Shown: positions 7,468 through 16,516, counted from the first letter of the stretch. The stretch: 35,665 nucleotides of DNA from DASWED01 sp036394995 (GCA_036394995.1 DASWED010000008.1:1-35665); one strand, 5' to 3'. Notes: generated from the letters alone by a model not told the origin. Numbers and translations are program-made.

Positions 7468-7473
7468 TAGCAT
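7468..7473 (+). promoter_or_regulatory. -10 element (TAGCAT) of kgd
   Basis: TAGCAT would start transcription near 7480. This leaves an 18-nt leader holding the GAGGAG ribosome-binding site (7484-7489), which is 8 nt from the ATG. Confidence 0.45.
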
Positions 7474-7497
7474 GGATCGGGACGAGGAGATGCGCTG

Positions 7498-10400
7498 ATG
7501 GCGACCCGTGACCGTTCGGAGTTCGGCCCGAACGCCTGGCTGATCGACGAGATGTTCCGCCGGTTCCAGGAGGACCCGGGGTCGGTGGGCGAGGCCTGGC
7601 GGGAGTTCTTCGACGGGTACCGCCCCCGGGCCGCCCCGGCCACGTCCGACGGCGGGGAGCCTCGGGCCCCGGCGGCGGCTCCGGACGGGCAGGCCTCGGG
7701 GGCGGAGGCGCCGCAGCCGGCCCCGCCGGGGGAGCCCGCCGCCGACGACGCCGAGGTGGCGCCCCTCCGCGGCGCCGCGGCGCTGATCGCCGAGCGGATG
7801 GAGGAGAGCCTCGACGTCCCCACCGCCACCTCCGTCCGGACGGTCCCCGCGAAGCTCCTCGAGGTCAACCGGAACATCCTCAACCGCCACCTGGTCCGCA
7901 AGCAGGGGAGGGGCAAGGTCAGCTTCACCCACCTCATCGGCTGGGCTGTGGTGCGGGCCGTGGGCCTGATGCCGGGCATGAACGTGACGTACCGGCTGGG
8001 CCCGAACGGCAAGCCCCAGGCCGCAAGGCACCGGCACCTGAATCTCGGCCTGGCGGTCGACGTGAAGCGATCCGACGGATCCCGGACCCTCCTGGTCCCG
8101 AACATCAAGGCCGCCGACACGCTCGGCTTCGCCGGGTTCTTCGCCGCGTACGAGGAGCTCATCCGGAAGGTGGGCGCCGGCAAGCTCGCCCCGGACGACT
8201 TCGCCGGGACCACCGTGAGCATCACGAATCCCGGGATGATCGGGACCGTGCAGTCCGTGCCCCGGCTGATGGCCGGCCAGGCCTGCATCGTCGGCGTCGG
8301 GTCGATCGCGTACCCCGCCGAGTACGCGGGGGCCGACCCGGAGACCCTCGCCGAGCTGGGCGTGGGGAAGGTGCTCACGCTCACCTCCACCTACGACCAC
8401 CGGGTCATCCAGGGCGCCGAGTCCGGGGAGTTCCTGGCCACGATCCACCGACTCCTCACGGGGGAGGACTCCTTCTACGAGGACCTGTTCGCGTCCATCG
8501 GCGTGCCGTACGTCCCGGTCCGGTGGCTCCCCGACCGGAACCCGCCCCGGGACTCCCGGGAGCGGGTGGAGAAGCAGGCCCGCATGCTCCAGCTGGTCGT
8601 GATGTACCGGGCCCGGGGCCACCTCATCGCCGAGCTCGACCCCCTCCAGGCCGAACCCCCCGAACTCCACGAGGAGCTCGACCCCGCCACGTACGGCCTG
8701 ACCATCTGGGACCTCGACCGCCCCTACGAGGCCGGCGAGATCGCCGGTCGCGACGACCTCACGCTGGGCGAGGTCCTGGCCATCGTGCGGGACGCGTACT
8801 GCCGCACGGTAGGGGTGGAGTTCATGCACATCGCCGAACCGGACCAGACCCGGTGGATCGCGAACCGTCTGGAGGGCGTGGACACCACCATGTCCCCCGA
8901 GGACCAGCATCACGTCCTGTCCCGCCTCAACGTGGCCGAGGCGTTCGAGCGGTTCCTGCACCGCAAGTACGTCGGGCACAAGCGGTTCTCGCTGGAGGGC
9001 GCGGAGTCCGTGATCCCGATGCTGGACTCGATCCTGGAGGACGCGTCGGCCCAGGGGATGCGGGAGGCCGTGATCGGGATGGCCCACCGGGGCCGGCTGA
9101 ACGTCCTGGCGAACATCGTGGGGAAGTCGTTCGGGCAGATCTTCCGGGAGTTCGAGGGGTCCATCGATCCGAACACCGTGCAGGGCTCCGGCGACGTGAA
9201 GTACCACCTCGGTGCGTCCGGGACCCACACGTCGCGGGAGGGCCGCGACATCGCCGTGACCGTGGCGTCGAACCCGTCGCACCTGGAGGCGGTGGACCCC
9301 GTGGTGGAGGGGATGGTCCGGGCCAAGCAGGAGCTCGCCGACGGCGGCAAGGGCGCGGTGCTCCCGATCCTCGTCCACGGCGACGCCGCCTTCGCCGGGC
9401 AGGGGGTGGTGGCCGAGACGCTGGCGATGTCGCAGCTCCACGGCTACGGCACCGGCGGGACGGTCCACGTGATCGTGAACAACCAGCTGGGGTTCACCAC
9501 AGGGAGCGACTACGCCCGTTCCAGCGAGTACGCGAGCGACGTGGCCCGCACGGTGCAGGCCCCGATCTTCCACGTGAACGGCGACGACCCCGAGGCCTGC
9601 GTGCGCGTGGCCCGGCTCGCGTTCGCGTTCCGTCAGCAGTTTCACTCAGACGTGGTGATCGACGTGTGGTGCTACCGGCGGTGGGGACACAACGAGGGCG
9701 ACGAGCCGTCGTTCACCCAGCCCCTGATGTACGACGCCATCGAGGGCCGCCGGAGCGTCCGCAAGCTGTACATGGAGCGCCTGGTGAACGCCGGCGACCT
9801 GTCGGTGGAGGAGGCCGAACGGGCCCTGGAGGAGTTCCGGGAGCGGCTCCAGCGGGCCTTCGACGAGACGAAGGACGCCGGGGAGGCCGCGCCCGCGATC
9901 GTGGAGCCTGAGGCCCCGGCGCCCGCGGAGGCGGAGGAGCCGGTCCGTACCGCCGTGGACCGGGGGACCCTGGACGAGGTGGTGGACGCGCTGGTGACCG
10001 TGCCCGAGGGGTTCACCGTCCACCCCAAGCTGGAGCGGTGGCTCGAGCAGCGGCGCACAGCGCTTGACTCCGACGCCGTGGACTGGTCGCTGGGCGAGGC
10101 CCTGGCGTTCGGGACCCTCCTGCTCGACGGGACCACGGTCCGTCTGAGCGGCCAGGACACCCGCCGGGGGACGTTCAGCCAGCGTCACTCGGTCCTGGTG
10201 GATCGCCGCACCGCCGCCGAGCACTCGCCGCTCGCCGCGCTGGGTCCGTTCCGCGTGTACGACTCCCTGCTGTCGGAGTTCGCGGCGCTGGGGTTCGAGT
10301 ACGGGTACTCCGTGGCGCATCCCGGCGCGCTGGTGCTGTGGGAGGCCCAGTTCGGCGACTTCGCCAACGGCGCGCAGGTCATCGTGGACCAGTTCGTCAG

Positions 10401-11091
10401 CGCGGCCGAGGACAAGTGGTCGCAGACGAGCGGCGTGGTGATGCTCCTGCCGCACGGCTACGAGGGCCAGGGCCCGGAGCACTCCAGCGCGCGCCTGGAG
10501 CGGTTCCTGCAGCTGGGGGCCGGCGACAACATCCGGGTCTGCGTGCCGTCCACGCCGGCCCAGTACTTCCATCTGCTCCGCCGGCAGGCACTCCGGGAGA
10601 CGCGGAAGCCGCTCGTGGTGATGACCCCGAAGTCGCTGCTCCGGCTCCCCGCGGCCCGGAGCGCGGCCTCGGAGCTCACGGAAGGCTCGTTCGGCGAGGC
10701 CCTCCCGGATCCCGACCATCCCCACCCGTCGGTGGTATCCACGGTCCTGCTGTGCAGCGGGAAGGTGTTCTACGACCTCGTGGAGCACCGGGCCGGCGCC
10801 GGCGTCCAGGGGGCGGCCATCCTGCGCATCGAGGAGCTGTACCCGTTCCCGTTCGAACTGCTCCGCGAGCACCTGGCCCACTTCGAGAAGGCGGAGGTCC
10901 GGTGGGTGCAGGAGGAGCCGGGGAACATGGGGGGCTGGTTCCACGTCCGGCGTCTGCTCCGGGACCGCCTGGGCGTGGACGTCACCGGGGTGACCCGGCC
11001 CGAGAGCGCGTCGCCCGCCACCGGCTCGCTGAAGGTCCACCAGCGGGAGCAGGCGGAGCTGGTCGAACGGGCCTTCGCCGAACCGGGCTGA
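7498..11091 (+). CDS. kgd: Multifunctional 2-oxoglutarate metabolism enzyme (fused E2-E1, KGD type)
   Basis: A 1197-residue fusion, close to mycobacterial KGD (about 1230). Residues 1-45 are the short helical E1 N-terminus (F-G-P-N-A-W-L-I-D-E-M). An Ala/Pro-rich linker follows (to about 90). The next 240 residues are an acyltransferase (E2) domain with the catalytic H301 in D-H-R-V-I-Q-G-A-E-S-G. The rest is a thiamine-diphosphate E1 dehydrogenase/decarboxylase with A-H-R-G-R-L-N-V and the ThDP/Mg site H-G-D-A-A-F-A-G-Q-G (D629) and N-N-Q-L-G-F. It decarboxylates 2-oxoglutarate and, with lipoylated E2 and E3 encoded elsewhere, makes succinyl-CoA. It carries no lipoyl domain itself. In mycobacteria the GarA/OdhI FHA protein inhibits it; that regulator is not in this window. 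Confidence 0.95.
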   Translation: MATRDRSEFGPNAWLIDEMFRRFQEDPGSVGEAWREFFDGYRPRAAPATSDGGEPRAPAAAPDGQASGAEAPQPAPPGEPAADDAEVAPLRGAAALIAERMEESLDVPTATSVRTVPAKLLEVNRNILNRHLVRKQGRGKVSFTHLIGWAVVRAVGLMPGMNVTYRLGPNGKPQAARHRHLNLGLAVDVKRSDGSRTLLVPNIKAADTLGFAGFFAAYEELIRKVGAGKLAPDDFAGTTVSITNPGMIGTVQSVPRLMAGQACIVGVGSIAYPAEYAGADPETLAELGVGKVLTLTSTYDHRVIQGAESGEFLATIHRLLTGEDSFYEDLFASIGVPYVPVRWLPDRNPPRDSRERVEKQARMLQLVVMYRARGHLIAELDPLQAEPPELHEELDPATYGLTIWDLDRPYEAGEIAGRDDLTLGEVLAIVRDAYCRTVGVEFMHIAEPDQTRWIANRLEGVDTTMSPEDQHHVLSRLNVAEAFERFLHRKYVGHKRFSLEGAESVIPMLDSILEDASAQGMREAVIGMAHRGRLNVLANIVGKSFGQIFREFEGSIDPNTVQGSGDVKYHLGASGTHTSREGRDIAVTVASNPSHLEAVDPVVEGMVRAKQELADGGKGAVLPILVHGDAAFAGQGVVAETLAMSQLHGYGTGGTVHVIVNNQLGFTTGSDYARSSEYASDVARTVQAPIFHVNGDDPEACVRVARLAFAFRQQFHSDVVIDVWCYRRWGHNEGDEPSFTQPLMYDAIEGRRSVRKLYMERLVNAGDLSVEEAERALEEFRERLQRAFDETKDAGEAAPAIVEPEAPAPAEAEEPVRTAVDRGTLDEVVDALVTVPEGFTVHPKLERWLEQRRTALDSDAVDWSLGEALAFGTLLLDGTTVRLSGQDTRRGTFSQRHSVLVDRRTAAEHSPLAALGPFRVYDSLLSEFAALGFEYGYSVAHPGALVLWEAQFGDFANGAQVIVDQFVSAAEDKWSQTSGVVMLLPHGYEGQGPEHSSARLERFLQLGAGDNIRVCVPSTPAQYFHLLRRQALRETRKPLVVMTPKSLLRLPAARSAASELTEGSFGEALPDPDHPHPSVVSTVLLCSGKVFYDLVEHRAGAGVQGAAILRIEELYPFPFELLREHLAHFEKAEVRWVQEEPGNMGGWFHVRRLLRDRLGVDVTGVTRPESASPATGSLKVHQREQAELVERAFAEPG

Positions 11092-11279
11092 ACGGTCGCC
11101 GGCCGGCTACGCGGGGCCCCCGCCCGTGGTCCCGGGCGCGGTCCGGCAGCGCGCACGCGGCGGCCAGCGTCGCGAGCAGGGTGACGCCGGCCACGGCCAA
11201 GCGGCTCCGGACACCGATCATCCTGCCCGGAACATCGTCGCGGCCGAGCGCCTCCTTGACCCGGCTCGGCCCCGCGGCG

Positions 11280-12320
11280 TCAGGACCGGCGGACCTCCCC
11301 GGCCCACGCCAGGACCTCGTCCACCGGCCGGAAGTTGAGGATCCGCTCACGGGGGATCCCGCCCCGGATGGCCGCGGCCAGGCCGTACTCGAGGAAGTCG
11401 AGCTCGCCGATGCTGTGGGAGTCCGTCCCGATCGAGATCGTGACGCCGGCCTCGCTGGCCACCTCCAGCAGGGGCGGGTCGAGGTCCTGGCGGTGGGGGT
11501 TCGCGTCGATCTCCACGGCCTTCCCCAGCACCGCGGCCTCCGCGAAGACCCGGTCCCACTCGGCCCGGAGGCCGGCCCGGCGATTGAACATGCGGCACCG
11601 GGGATGGGCCAGCACGCTCACCGTGGGGTTCCGGACGGCGGCCAGGTACCGCTCCGTCTGATCCTCGGTCAGGCGGAGCTTCGAGTGGAAGGCGCCGAGG
11701 ACGAGGTCCAGCCGGGCCAGCACCTCCGGCTCCATGTCCCCCTCGCCCTCCGGGGAGAGGTTCATCTCGATCGACTTCAGGACCCGGATCCCGGTCCCGG
11801 AGGACCCGAGATCGGTGTTGAGCCGGTCGATGTGCTCGCCCTGTCCCGCCAGGCGCTCGGCGGACATGCCGTTCGCGATGGGGAGGCCCACGGAATGGTC
11901 GGTGATCGCGACGAACCGGTGGCCCCGCGCCGCGGAGGCCTCGACCATGCCCTCCAGGGGCACCGTGCCGTCGCTGTAGGTGGTGTGCATCTGGAGGTCG
12001 CCCCGGATCTCCCGGCGCCATTCGTCGACGCCCGGTGTGGCTCGCACGTCGGCCAGCGTCATGTATCCCCGCCGCAGGGCGGGGGGCTCCTTGACCTCCG
12101 GCGGATCCTCGAGCCACTCCTGGACGAACCGGGCCACCCACGGCCCCACGCCCCGGAGGTCCGTGAGGGGGCGTCCGGCGACGGCCACCGCGACGGCCTC
12201 CTCCGGCCAGAACAGGGCCGCGCGGGAGGCCCGGTGGAGGGCCCGGCGCCGGTGTGGCGCCTCCTGGGCGTCGCCGGCCAGGGCCAGCAGCTCGGACAGG
12301 TCGGCGTTCGACAGCGTCAT
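11280..12320 (-). CDS. PHP-domain phosphoesterase with helix-hairpin-helix (PolX C-terminus-like)
   Basis: A 346-residue protein. Residues 25-70 contain a helix-hairpin-helix (L-R-G-V-G-P at 55-60) like the DNA-binding part of family-X polymerases. From about 106 a PHP domain follows, with G-D-L-Q-M-H-T-T-Y-S-D-G (107-118), I-T-D-H-S (139-143), the later H-S-K segment, L-A-H-P-R, E-I-D-A-N-P and G-T-D-S-H. PHP enzymes bind two or three metals and hydrolyse phosphoesters, as in the 3'-5' exonuclease of PolX or histidinol phosphatase. No polymerase palm is present. The first metal-binding His of the usual H-x-H is Gln110. A DNA-end or nucleotide phosphatase role is plausible but unproven. TACGTT ends 7 nt before the ATG. 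Confidence 0.85.
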   Translation of the reverse strand: MTLSNADLSELLALAGDAQEAPHRRRALHRASRAALFWPEEAVAVAVAGRPLTDLRGVGPWVARFVQEWLEDPPEVKEPPALRRGYMTLADVRATPGVDEWRREIRGDLQMHTTYSDGTVPLEGMVEASAARGHRFVAITDHSVGLPIANGMSAERLAGQGEHIDRLNTDLGSSGTGIRVLKSIEMNLSPEGEGDMEPEVLARLDLVLGAFHSKLRLTEDQTERYLAAVRNPTVSVLAHPRCRMFNRRAGLRAEWDRVFAEAAVLGKAVEIDANPHRQDLDPPLLEVASEAGVTISIGTDSHSIGELDFLEYGLAAAIRGGIPRERILNFRPVDEVLAWAGEVRRS

Positions 12321-12327
12321 CGGGGGG

Positions 12328-12333
12328 AACGTA
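12328..12333 (-). promoter_or_regulatory. -10 element (TACGTT) of the PHP-domain gene
   Basis: TACGTT on the minus strand ends 7 nt before the ATG at 12320. The spacer is C-rich with no ribosome-binding site, so the mRNA is probably leaderless. Confidence 0.4.
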
Positions 12334-12343
12334 CCCGGATGGG

Positions 12344-12349
12344 TAGAAT
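12344..12349 (+). promoter_or_regulatory. -10 element (TAGAAT) of plsC
   Basis: TAGAAT is close to the TATAAT consensus and would start transcription near 12356. This gives a leader of about 58 nt with a normal ribosome-binding site. It sits back to back with the PHP-gene promoter. Confidence 0.4.
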
Positions 12350-12401
12350 CGGCCTCGGCTCGGGCGGGACTCAGGCGTTCCCGCCTTCGGGGCCGGGGAT
12401 G

Positions 12402-12407
12402 AAGGAG
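12402..12407 (+). promoter_or_regulatory. Ribosome-binding site of plsC (decides the start)
   Basis: AAGGAG lies 6 nt before the GTG at 12414. It overlaps the codons after an alternative ATG at 12399, which has no comparable site. The GTG is therefore preferred. Confidence 0.6.
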
Positions 12408-12413
12408 CGCGGC

Positions 12414-13085
12414 GTGGAGCCCTGGTACAGGTTCGCGGAGTCCACCCTCAAGCCACCGCTGAAGCTGTGGTTCAACTGGCGGTTCGAGGGACTCGAGAAC
12501 ATCCCGTCCGAGGGTCCGGCCCTCGTGGCCTGCAACCACACCTCGTACTTCGATCCCCTGGCCCACGCCCTGGCCATCGTCACCGCGCACCGCCGTCCCC
12601 GGTTCCTGGCCAAGCAGGAGCTGTACGAGAAGTGGTTCATGCGCAACCTGCTCACCGGGGCCGGGCAGATCCCCGTGGCCCGGGGAACGGGGAGCCGGGC
12701 CCCCGTGGAGGCCGCCGTGAAGGCGCTCGGGGAGGGGGAGGTCGTGATGATCTACCCGGAGGGAACTGTGACCGGCAATCCCGACCACACACCCATGCAG
12801 GGCAAGACCGGGGTGGCCCGCATCGCGCTCCAGGCCGACGTGCCGGTGATCCCGCTCGCCGTGTGGGGCTCGCACCGGGTGTTCCAGAAAGGCGGCCAGA
12901 GGGGACTGACCTTCGGGCGGCCCATCTGGGTCAAGGCCGGCGCGCCGATGGACTTCTCCGACTACGTTGACCGACGGGACGACCCGGACGCCCACCGGGC
13001 GGTGATCGACCAGGTCATGGCCGAGCTGTCCCGGCTGGTGGCCGACCTCCGGGCCCGGTACCCGAAGCGCTGGTCGTCGGACTGA
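12414..13085 (+). CDS. plsC: 1-acyl-sn-glycerol-3-phosphate acyltransferase family (PlsC)
   Basis: A 223-residue membrane-associated acyltransferase. The catalytic H-x4-D motif is N-H-T-S-Y-F-D (H42, D47). The acyl-acceptor motif is Y-P-E-G-T (114-118), and a further family motif is V-P-V-I-P-L-A. It transfers a fatty acyl group to lysophosphatidic acid to make phosphatidic acid, the precursor of membrane phospholipids. The stretch around residues 11-22 is the likely membrane-facing helix. A plsC-type gene near HU and ddl is common in actinobacteria. A GTG start is used with AAGGAG upstream. The next gene starts 38 nt later and seems to have its own promoter. Confidence 0.88.
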   Translation: MEPWYRFAESTLKPPLKLWFNWRFEGLENIPSEGPALVACNHTSYFDPLAHALAIVTAHRRPRFLAKQELYEKWFMRNLLTGAGQIPVARGTGSRAPVEAAVKALGEGEVVMIYPEGTVTGNPDHTPMQGKTGVARIALQADVPVIPLAVWGSHRVFQKGGQRGLTFGRPIWVKAGAPMDFSDYVDRRDDPDAHRAVIDQVMAELSRLVADLRARYPKRWSSD

Positions 13086-13108
13086 CGGGGACCCGGCCAC
13101 TCGTCCGG

Positions 13109-13114
13109 TAGGCT
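13109..13114 (+). promoter_or_regulatory. -10 element (TAGGCT) of the trans-sulfuration gene
   Basis: TAGGCT ends 9 nt before the ATG at 13124. No ribosome-binding site lies between, which fits a nearly leaderless mRNA. Confidence 0.4.
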
Positions 13115-13123
13115 TGGCCCGCG

Positions 13124-14311
13124 ATGGCCGAGGAACGCGAGCGGGGGTTCGCCACGCGGGCGGTGCACGGCGCCAGGCTGCCGGACGTGGAGCAGACCCC
13201 GTCGTCGCTGCCGATCTACCAGACCTCCACCTGGCGCTTCGACACGTCCGAGGACTACGCGGACGTGATCAGCTTCCGCCGGCACGGGTACGTGTACGGC
13301 CGGGGCTACGGGAACCCCACCGTCGAGGCGTTCGAAGGGCTCATGGCCGATCTGGAGGGGACCGAGGCCGCCTACGGGTTCGCCTCCGGGATGGCCGCCA
13401 TCACCACCGTGGTGCTCTCGCTGACCAGTGCCGGCGACCGCGTGGTGACGAGCCCCGAGCTGTACGGCGGCGCCTACTCGCTGTTCCACCACATCCTGCC
13501 CCGGTACGGCATCGACGTGACGTTCGTCTCGCCCCACGAGCCGGACGCCGTGTCCGAGGCGCTGCCGGGCGCGAAGCTCTTCTACGTCGAGACCATCGCG
13601 AACCCGAACGTGACGGTGGCCGACCTGGCCGCGCTGGGGGAGCGGTGCCGGGCGGCCGGTGTCCCCTCGGTGGTGGACAACACCTTCGCCTCGCCCGCCC
13701 TGTGCACCCCGGCGGAGCTGGGATTCGACCACGTCCTGCACTCGGCGACGAAGTACATCGGCGGGCACCACGACCTCGTGGGCGGTGTCGTGTGCACCAC
13801 CGGCGAACGGCGGGCCGAGCTCCGGCGGATGGCCATCGACCTCGGCGGCGCCATGGAGGCGCTGCCGGCGTGGCTGGCCGTCCGGGGTCTGGTCACCCTG
13901 CCGCTGCGGATGCGCCAGCACTGCGCGAACGCCATGGCCGTGGCGGAGTTCCTGGAGGGCCACCCCAAGGTGGATCGCGTCCACTACCCGGGCCTGGCCT
14001 CGCACCCGCACCACGAGGTCGCGGCCCGCGAGCTCCGGGGTGGGTTCGGCGGGATGCTGGCGTTCGAGATCGAGGGCGGGATCGACCCCGCGGTCAGGTT
14101 CTGCGACTCCCTCGAGCTGGCGTGGGTGGGGACCAGCCTCGGGGGCCACAAGACCCTGGTCGGCCACGCCGCGTCCACCACCCACCGGCAGCTGGACGCG
14201 GAGGCCCGGCGGGCCGCGGGCATCGGCGATGGGCTGATCCGGGTGAGCGTGGGGCTCGAGGACGCGGAGGACGTTCTGGCCGACTTCGACCGAGCCCTGG
14301 AGAAAGCCTGA
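13124..14311 (+). CDS. PLP-dependent trans-sulfuration enzyme (cystathionine gamma-synthase/lyase family)
   Basis: A 395-residue Cys/Met-metabolism PLP enzyme. The cofactor lysine is K210 in H-S-A-T-K-Y-I-G-G-H. The phosphate and substrate loop is Y-G-R-G-Y-G-N-P-T (58-66), one residue longer than the common Y-x-R-x-x-N-P-T. D185 in V-V-D-N-T-F pairs with the PLP pyridine nitrogen. V-G-T-S-L-G-G and V-G-L-E-D near the C-terminus bind the substrate carboxylate. The family includes cystathionine gamma-synthase, gamma-lyase, methionine gamma-lyase and O-acylhomoserine sulfhydrylase. Sequence alone does not separate these, and no other sulfur gene is adjacent. I leave the symbol empty for that reason. 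Confidence 0.9.
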   Translation: MAEERERGFATRAVHGARLPDVEQTPSSLPIYQTSTWRFDTSEDYADVISFRRHGYVYGRGYGNPTVEAFEGLMADLEGTEAAYGFASGMAAITTVVLSLTSAGDRVVTSPELYGGAYSLFHHILPRYGIDVTFVSPHEPDAVSEALPGAKLFYVETIANPNVTVADLAALGERCRAAGVPSVVDNTFASPALCTPAELGFDHVLHSATKYIGGHHDLVGGVVCTTGERRAELRRMAIDLGGAMEALPAWLAVRGLVTLPLRMRQHCANAMAVAEFLEGHPKVDRVHYPGLASHPHHEVAARELRGGFGGMLAFEIEGGIDPAVRFCDSLELAWVGTSLGGHKTLVGHAASTTHRQLDAEARRAAGIGDGLIRVSVGLEDAEDVLADFDRALEKA

Positions 14312-14364
14312 ACGGGGTCCGGGGGTCTCAAGAGCGAGGCCGGAAGGACGGAGGAGGCTGACCC

Positions 14365-15480
14365 GTGAAGCCGAGCGTTAGACCCCCGGTCAAGAGGATC
14401 GCCGTCCTGTTCGGGGGGCGGTCGGCCGAGCACGAGGTGTCGGTGGTCTCGGCCCGGTCCGTGATCGACGCGCTGGACCCGGAGCGGTTCGCGGCCGTGC
14501 CCATCGGGATCGCCAAGGACGGCTCCTGGCACCTCATGGCCGGCCCGCCGGCGCTGCAGCCGGGGGCGGGGCGCCTGCCGGGGGTCGAGGACGGTGCCGG
14601 GACGGCCGTGGAGCTCGACCGGACCGCGGGGGCCGGCGAGACCGCGCTCGTGGGCGCCGACGGGTCCCGGGAGCCGGTGGACGTGGTGTTCCCGCTCCTG
14701 CACGGCCCGTTCGGCGAGGACGGGACCATCCAGGGCATGCTCGAGCTGGCCGGCATCCCGTACGTCGGGGCCGGGGTGCTGGCGTCGGCGCTCGGCATGG
14801 ACAAGGCCCTCCAGAAGGTGGTCCTCGCCGCGAACGGCATCCCCGTCGTCCCCCACGTCGTGGTCCCCGAACGCGACTGGGAGGACGACCCCGAGGACGT
14901 GGAGGCCAAGGCCGCCCACCTGGGCTTTCCGCTGTTCGCGAAGCCGGCCGCCCTCGGTTCCTCGGTCGGGATCGCGAAGGTGAAGCGGCCCGAGGATCTC
15001 CGGCCGGCGCTGGAGGAGGCGTTCCGGTTCGGGCCGAAGGCGCTCCTGGAGCGCTCCGTGGAGGGGGCCCGCGAGATCGAGTGCGGGGTGCTCGGCAACG
15101 ACGACCCCGTGGCGTCCGTCGCCGGCGAGATCCTCCCCTCCGGCGAGTTCTATGACTACGCGGCGAAGTACCTGGACGAGGCCACCAGGCTGGTGATCCC
15201 GGCGGACCTGTCGAAGCCGGTGGCCGAGGAGGTCCAGCGGTTGGCCGTCGCGGCGTTCCGAGCCATCGACTGCGAGGGCATGGCCCGGGTGGACTTCTTC
15301 CTCCGCGACCCCGACGAGCTGATCCTGAACGAGATCAACACGATCCCCGGCTTCACCGAGGTCTCGATGTACCCCAAGCTGTGGGAGGCCTCGGGCGTGG
15401 CCTACGCCGAGCTGGTGGACCGGCTGGTGGAGCTGGCCGTCGAACGCCACGACCGCGAGGCCAAGCGGGCCACCCGGTAG
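14365..15480 (+). CDS. ddl: D-alanine--D-alanine ligase
   Basis: A 371-residue ATP-grasp ligase that joins two D-Ala residues for peptidoglycan precursors in the cytoplasm. The N-terminal domain has F-G-G-R-S-A-E-H-E-V-S (17-27), with E22 contacting the first substrate. The ATP-grasp region holds K-P-A-x-x-G-S-S-V-G (193-202). The omega loop is Y-D-Y-A-A-K-Y (263-269), the tyrosine form expected for a D-Ala-D-Ala rather than D-Ala-D-Lac enzyme. Mg ligands are D310, E323 and N325 in N-E-I-N-T-I-P-G-F-T. The GTG start follows GGAGGAGG by 7 nt. The gene converges with the deacetylase, 19 nt away. Confidence 0.95.
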   Translation: MKPSVRPPVKRIAVLFGGRSAEHEVSVVSARSVIDALDPERFAAVPIGIAKDGSWHLMAGPPALQPGAGRLPGVEDGAGTAVELDRTAGAGETALVGADGSREPVDVVFPLLHGPFGEDGTIQGMLELAGIPYVGAGVLASALGMDKALQKVVLAANGIPVVPHVVVPERDWEDDPEDVEAKAAHLGFPLFAKPAALGSSVGIAKVKRPEDLRPALEEAFRFGPKALLERSVEGAREIECGVLGNDDPVASVAGEILPSGEFYDYAAKYLDEATRLVIPADLSKPVAEEVQRLAVAAFRAIDCEGMARVDFFLRDPDELILNEINTIPGFTEVSMYPKLWEASGVAYAELVDRLVELAVERHDREAKRATR

Positions 15481-15499
15481 CGACGCCGGCGCGGGTTCG

Positions 15500-16474
15500 C
15501 TACCCGCAGCTGCCCGAGGCGAGCTGGGACGCCGTGGGGGGGTCGTGGGCGAGGAGCTCGGGGACCGTGACCGGCTGGAGGCCCTTCGACTGGAGCACCG
15601 ACAGGATCCGGGGGAGCGCCGAACGGGTCGTCCCCCGGTTCTCGTGCAACAGGACGATCGAGCCGGGGCGGACGTCGTCGCGGATGGTCCGCACGATCTG
15701 GTCCGCGGTGGCCCCCATGGAGTCCTCGGTGTCCAGGCTCCACAGGACCTCGAGCATGCCGTCGGACCGGGCGGCCGCGTCGGAGGCCGCGTCGTGGCGG
15801 CCGTAGGGCGGGCGGAACAGCCGGACCGGCACCCCCGCGGCGCCCTCGATCACGGACAGGGAGTCGCCGAGCTGGTGGTCCAGATCCGCCGGCGACAGGT
15901 CCGTGACGCCGATGTGGTCGTACGTGTGGTCGCCGATGGCGTGGTCGCGGGCCTCCTCCTTCGGGACATCCTTCAGCGCCGGCCACCCGTCGATCTCCTT
16001 GGCCACCAGGAAGAACGTGGCCCTGGCGCCGTGGCTCCGCAGCACGGCCAGGGTCCGCCGGGTGTAGGGCCCCGGACCGTCGTCGAACGTCAGCGCCACC
16101 ATGGGCTTGGCCGAGCCGCCGCAGTAGATCGGCGAGCCGGCCTGGAGGAACCGGTCGACGGCGGCTCGTTCGGCACCGGGGTCGCGGGCGATCCGGGTCG
16201 CCGGCCCCTCGCCGGCTCCGGCACGCTCCACCGTGGCCGCGGGCTCCGTGGCGGCCGGTGCGGTGCGGGCGACCGGGGTGTGGCTGCGGGCGGCGATGGT
16301 CACGACGACCGCCCCGACGGCCCCCAACACGACGAGGCGAAACACCCGGCGCCGGGGGGCCCGGCGACGCGCCGAGCGGGATCTTCGGCTTCGGGACGTC
16401 GATGCCCCGGGGCGGGCGGTGGCGTGGCGAGCGGGGGAGCGCGAGGCCCTGGCTCGGGTCCGGGTCGTGCTCAT
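15500..16474 (-). CDS. Membrane-anchored polysaccharide deacetylase (NodB domain)
   Basis: A 324-residue protein. A very basic cytoplasmic tail (residues 1-43, many Ser/Arg) precedes one transmembrane helix (about 44-61). A linker follows, then an external NodB domain. The catalytic and metal residues are present: T-F-D-D-G-P (129-134; D131, D132), H183 and H187 in G-D-H-T-Y-D-H, R-P-P-Y-G (221-225), and the final L-L-H-E. The family removes N- or O-acetyl groups from peptidoglycan, chitin or other cell-wall glycans, so a wall-modifying enzyme beside ddl is sensible. I chose ATG 16474, but an in-frame ATG at 16546 would add 24 residues. Neither start has a clear ribosome-binding site. Confidence 0.88.
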   Translation of the reverse strand: MSTTRTRARASRSPARHATARPGASTSRSRRSRSARRRAPRRRVFRLVVLGAVGAVVVTIAARSHTPVARTAPAATEPAATVERAGAGEGPATRIARDPGAERAAVDRFLQAGSPIYCGGSAKPMVALTFDDGPGPYTRRTLAVLRSHGARATFFLVAKEIDGWPALKDVPKEEARDHAIGDHTYDHIGVTDLSPADLDHQLGDSLSVIEGAAGVPVRLFRPPYGRHDAASDAAARSDGMLEVLWSLDTEDSMGATADQIVRTIRDDVRPGSIVLLHENRGTTRSALPRILSVLQSKGLQPVTVPELLAHDPPTASQLASGSCG

Positions 16475-16516
16475 CTCGCGCGGGGGGAGGCGGGGAACGG
16501 GGACATCCGGGAGTGG

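Noticed and set aside
6553..9645. A very long minus-strand open frame (about 1000 codons) opposite kgd
   Set aside because: GC-rich genes often leave open frames on the other strand. Its translation is His/Arg/Val-rich repeats with no domain, while the plus-strand kgd product is fully recognisable.
10982..11221. Minus-strand frame starting with a lipoprotein-like signal (hydrophobic core and L-A-A-A-C) downstream of kgd
   Set aside because: After about 25 residues it becomes Arg/Pro-rich low-complexity sequence and runs antisense into the kgd 3' end; no ribosome site or family match. At most it is a remnant.
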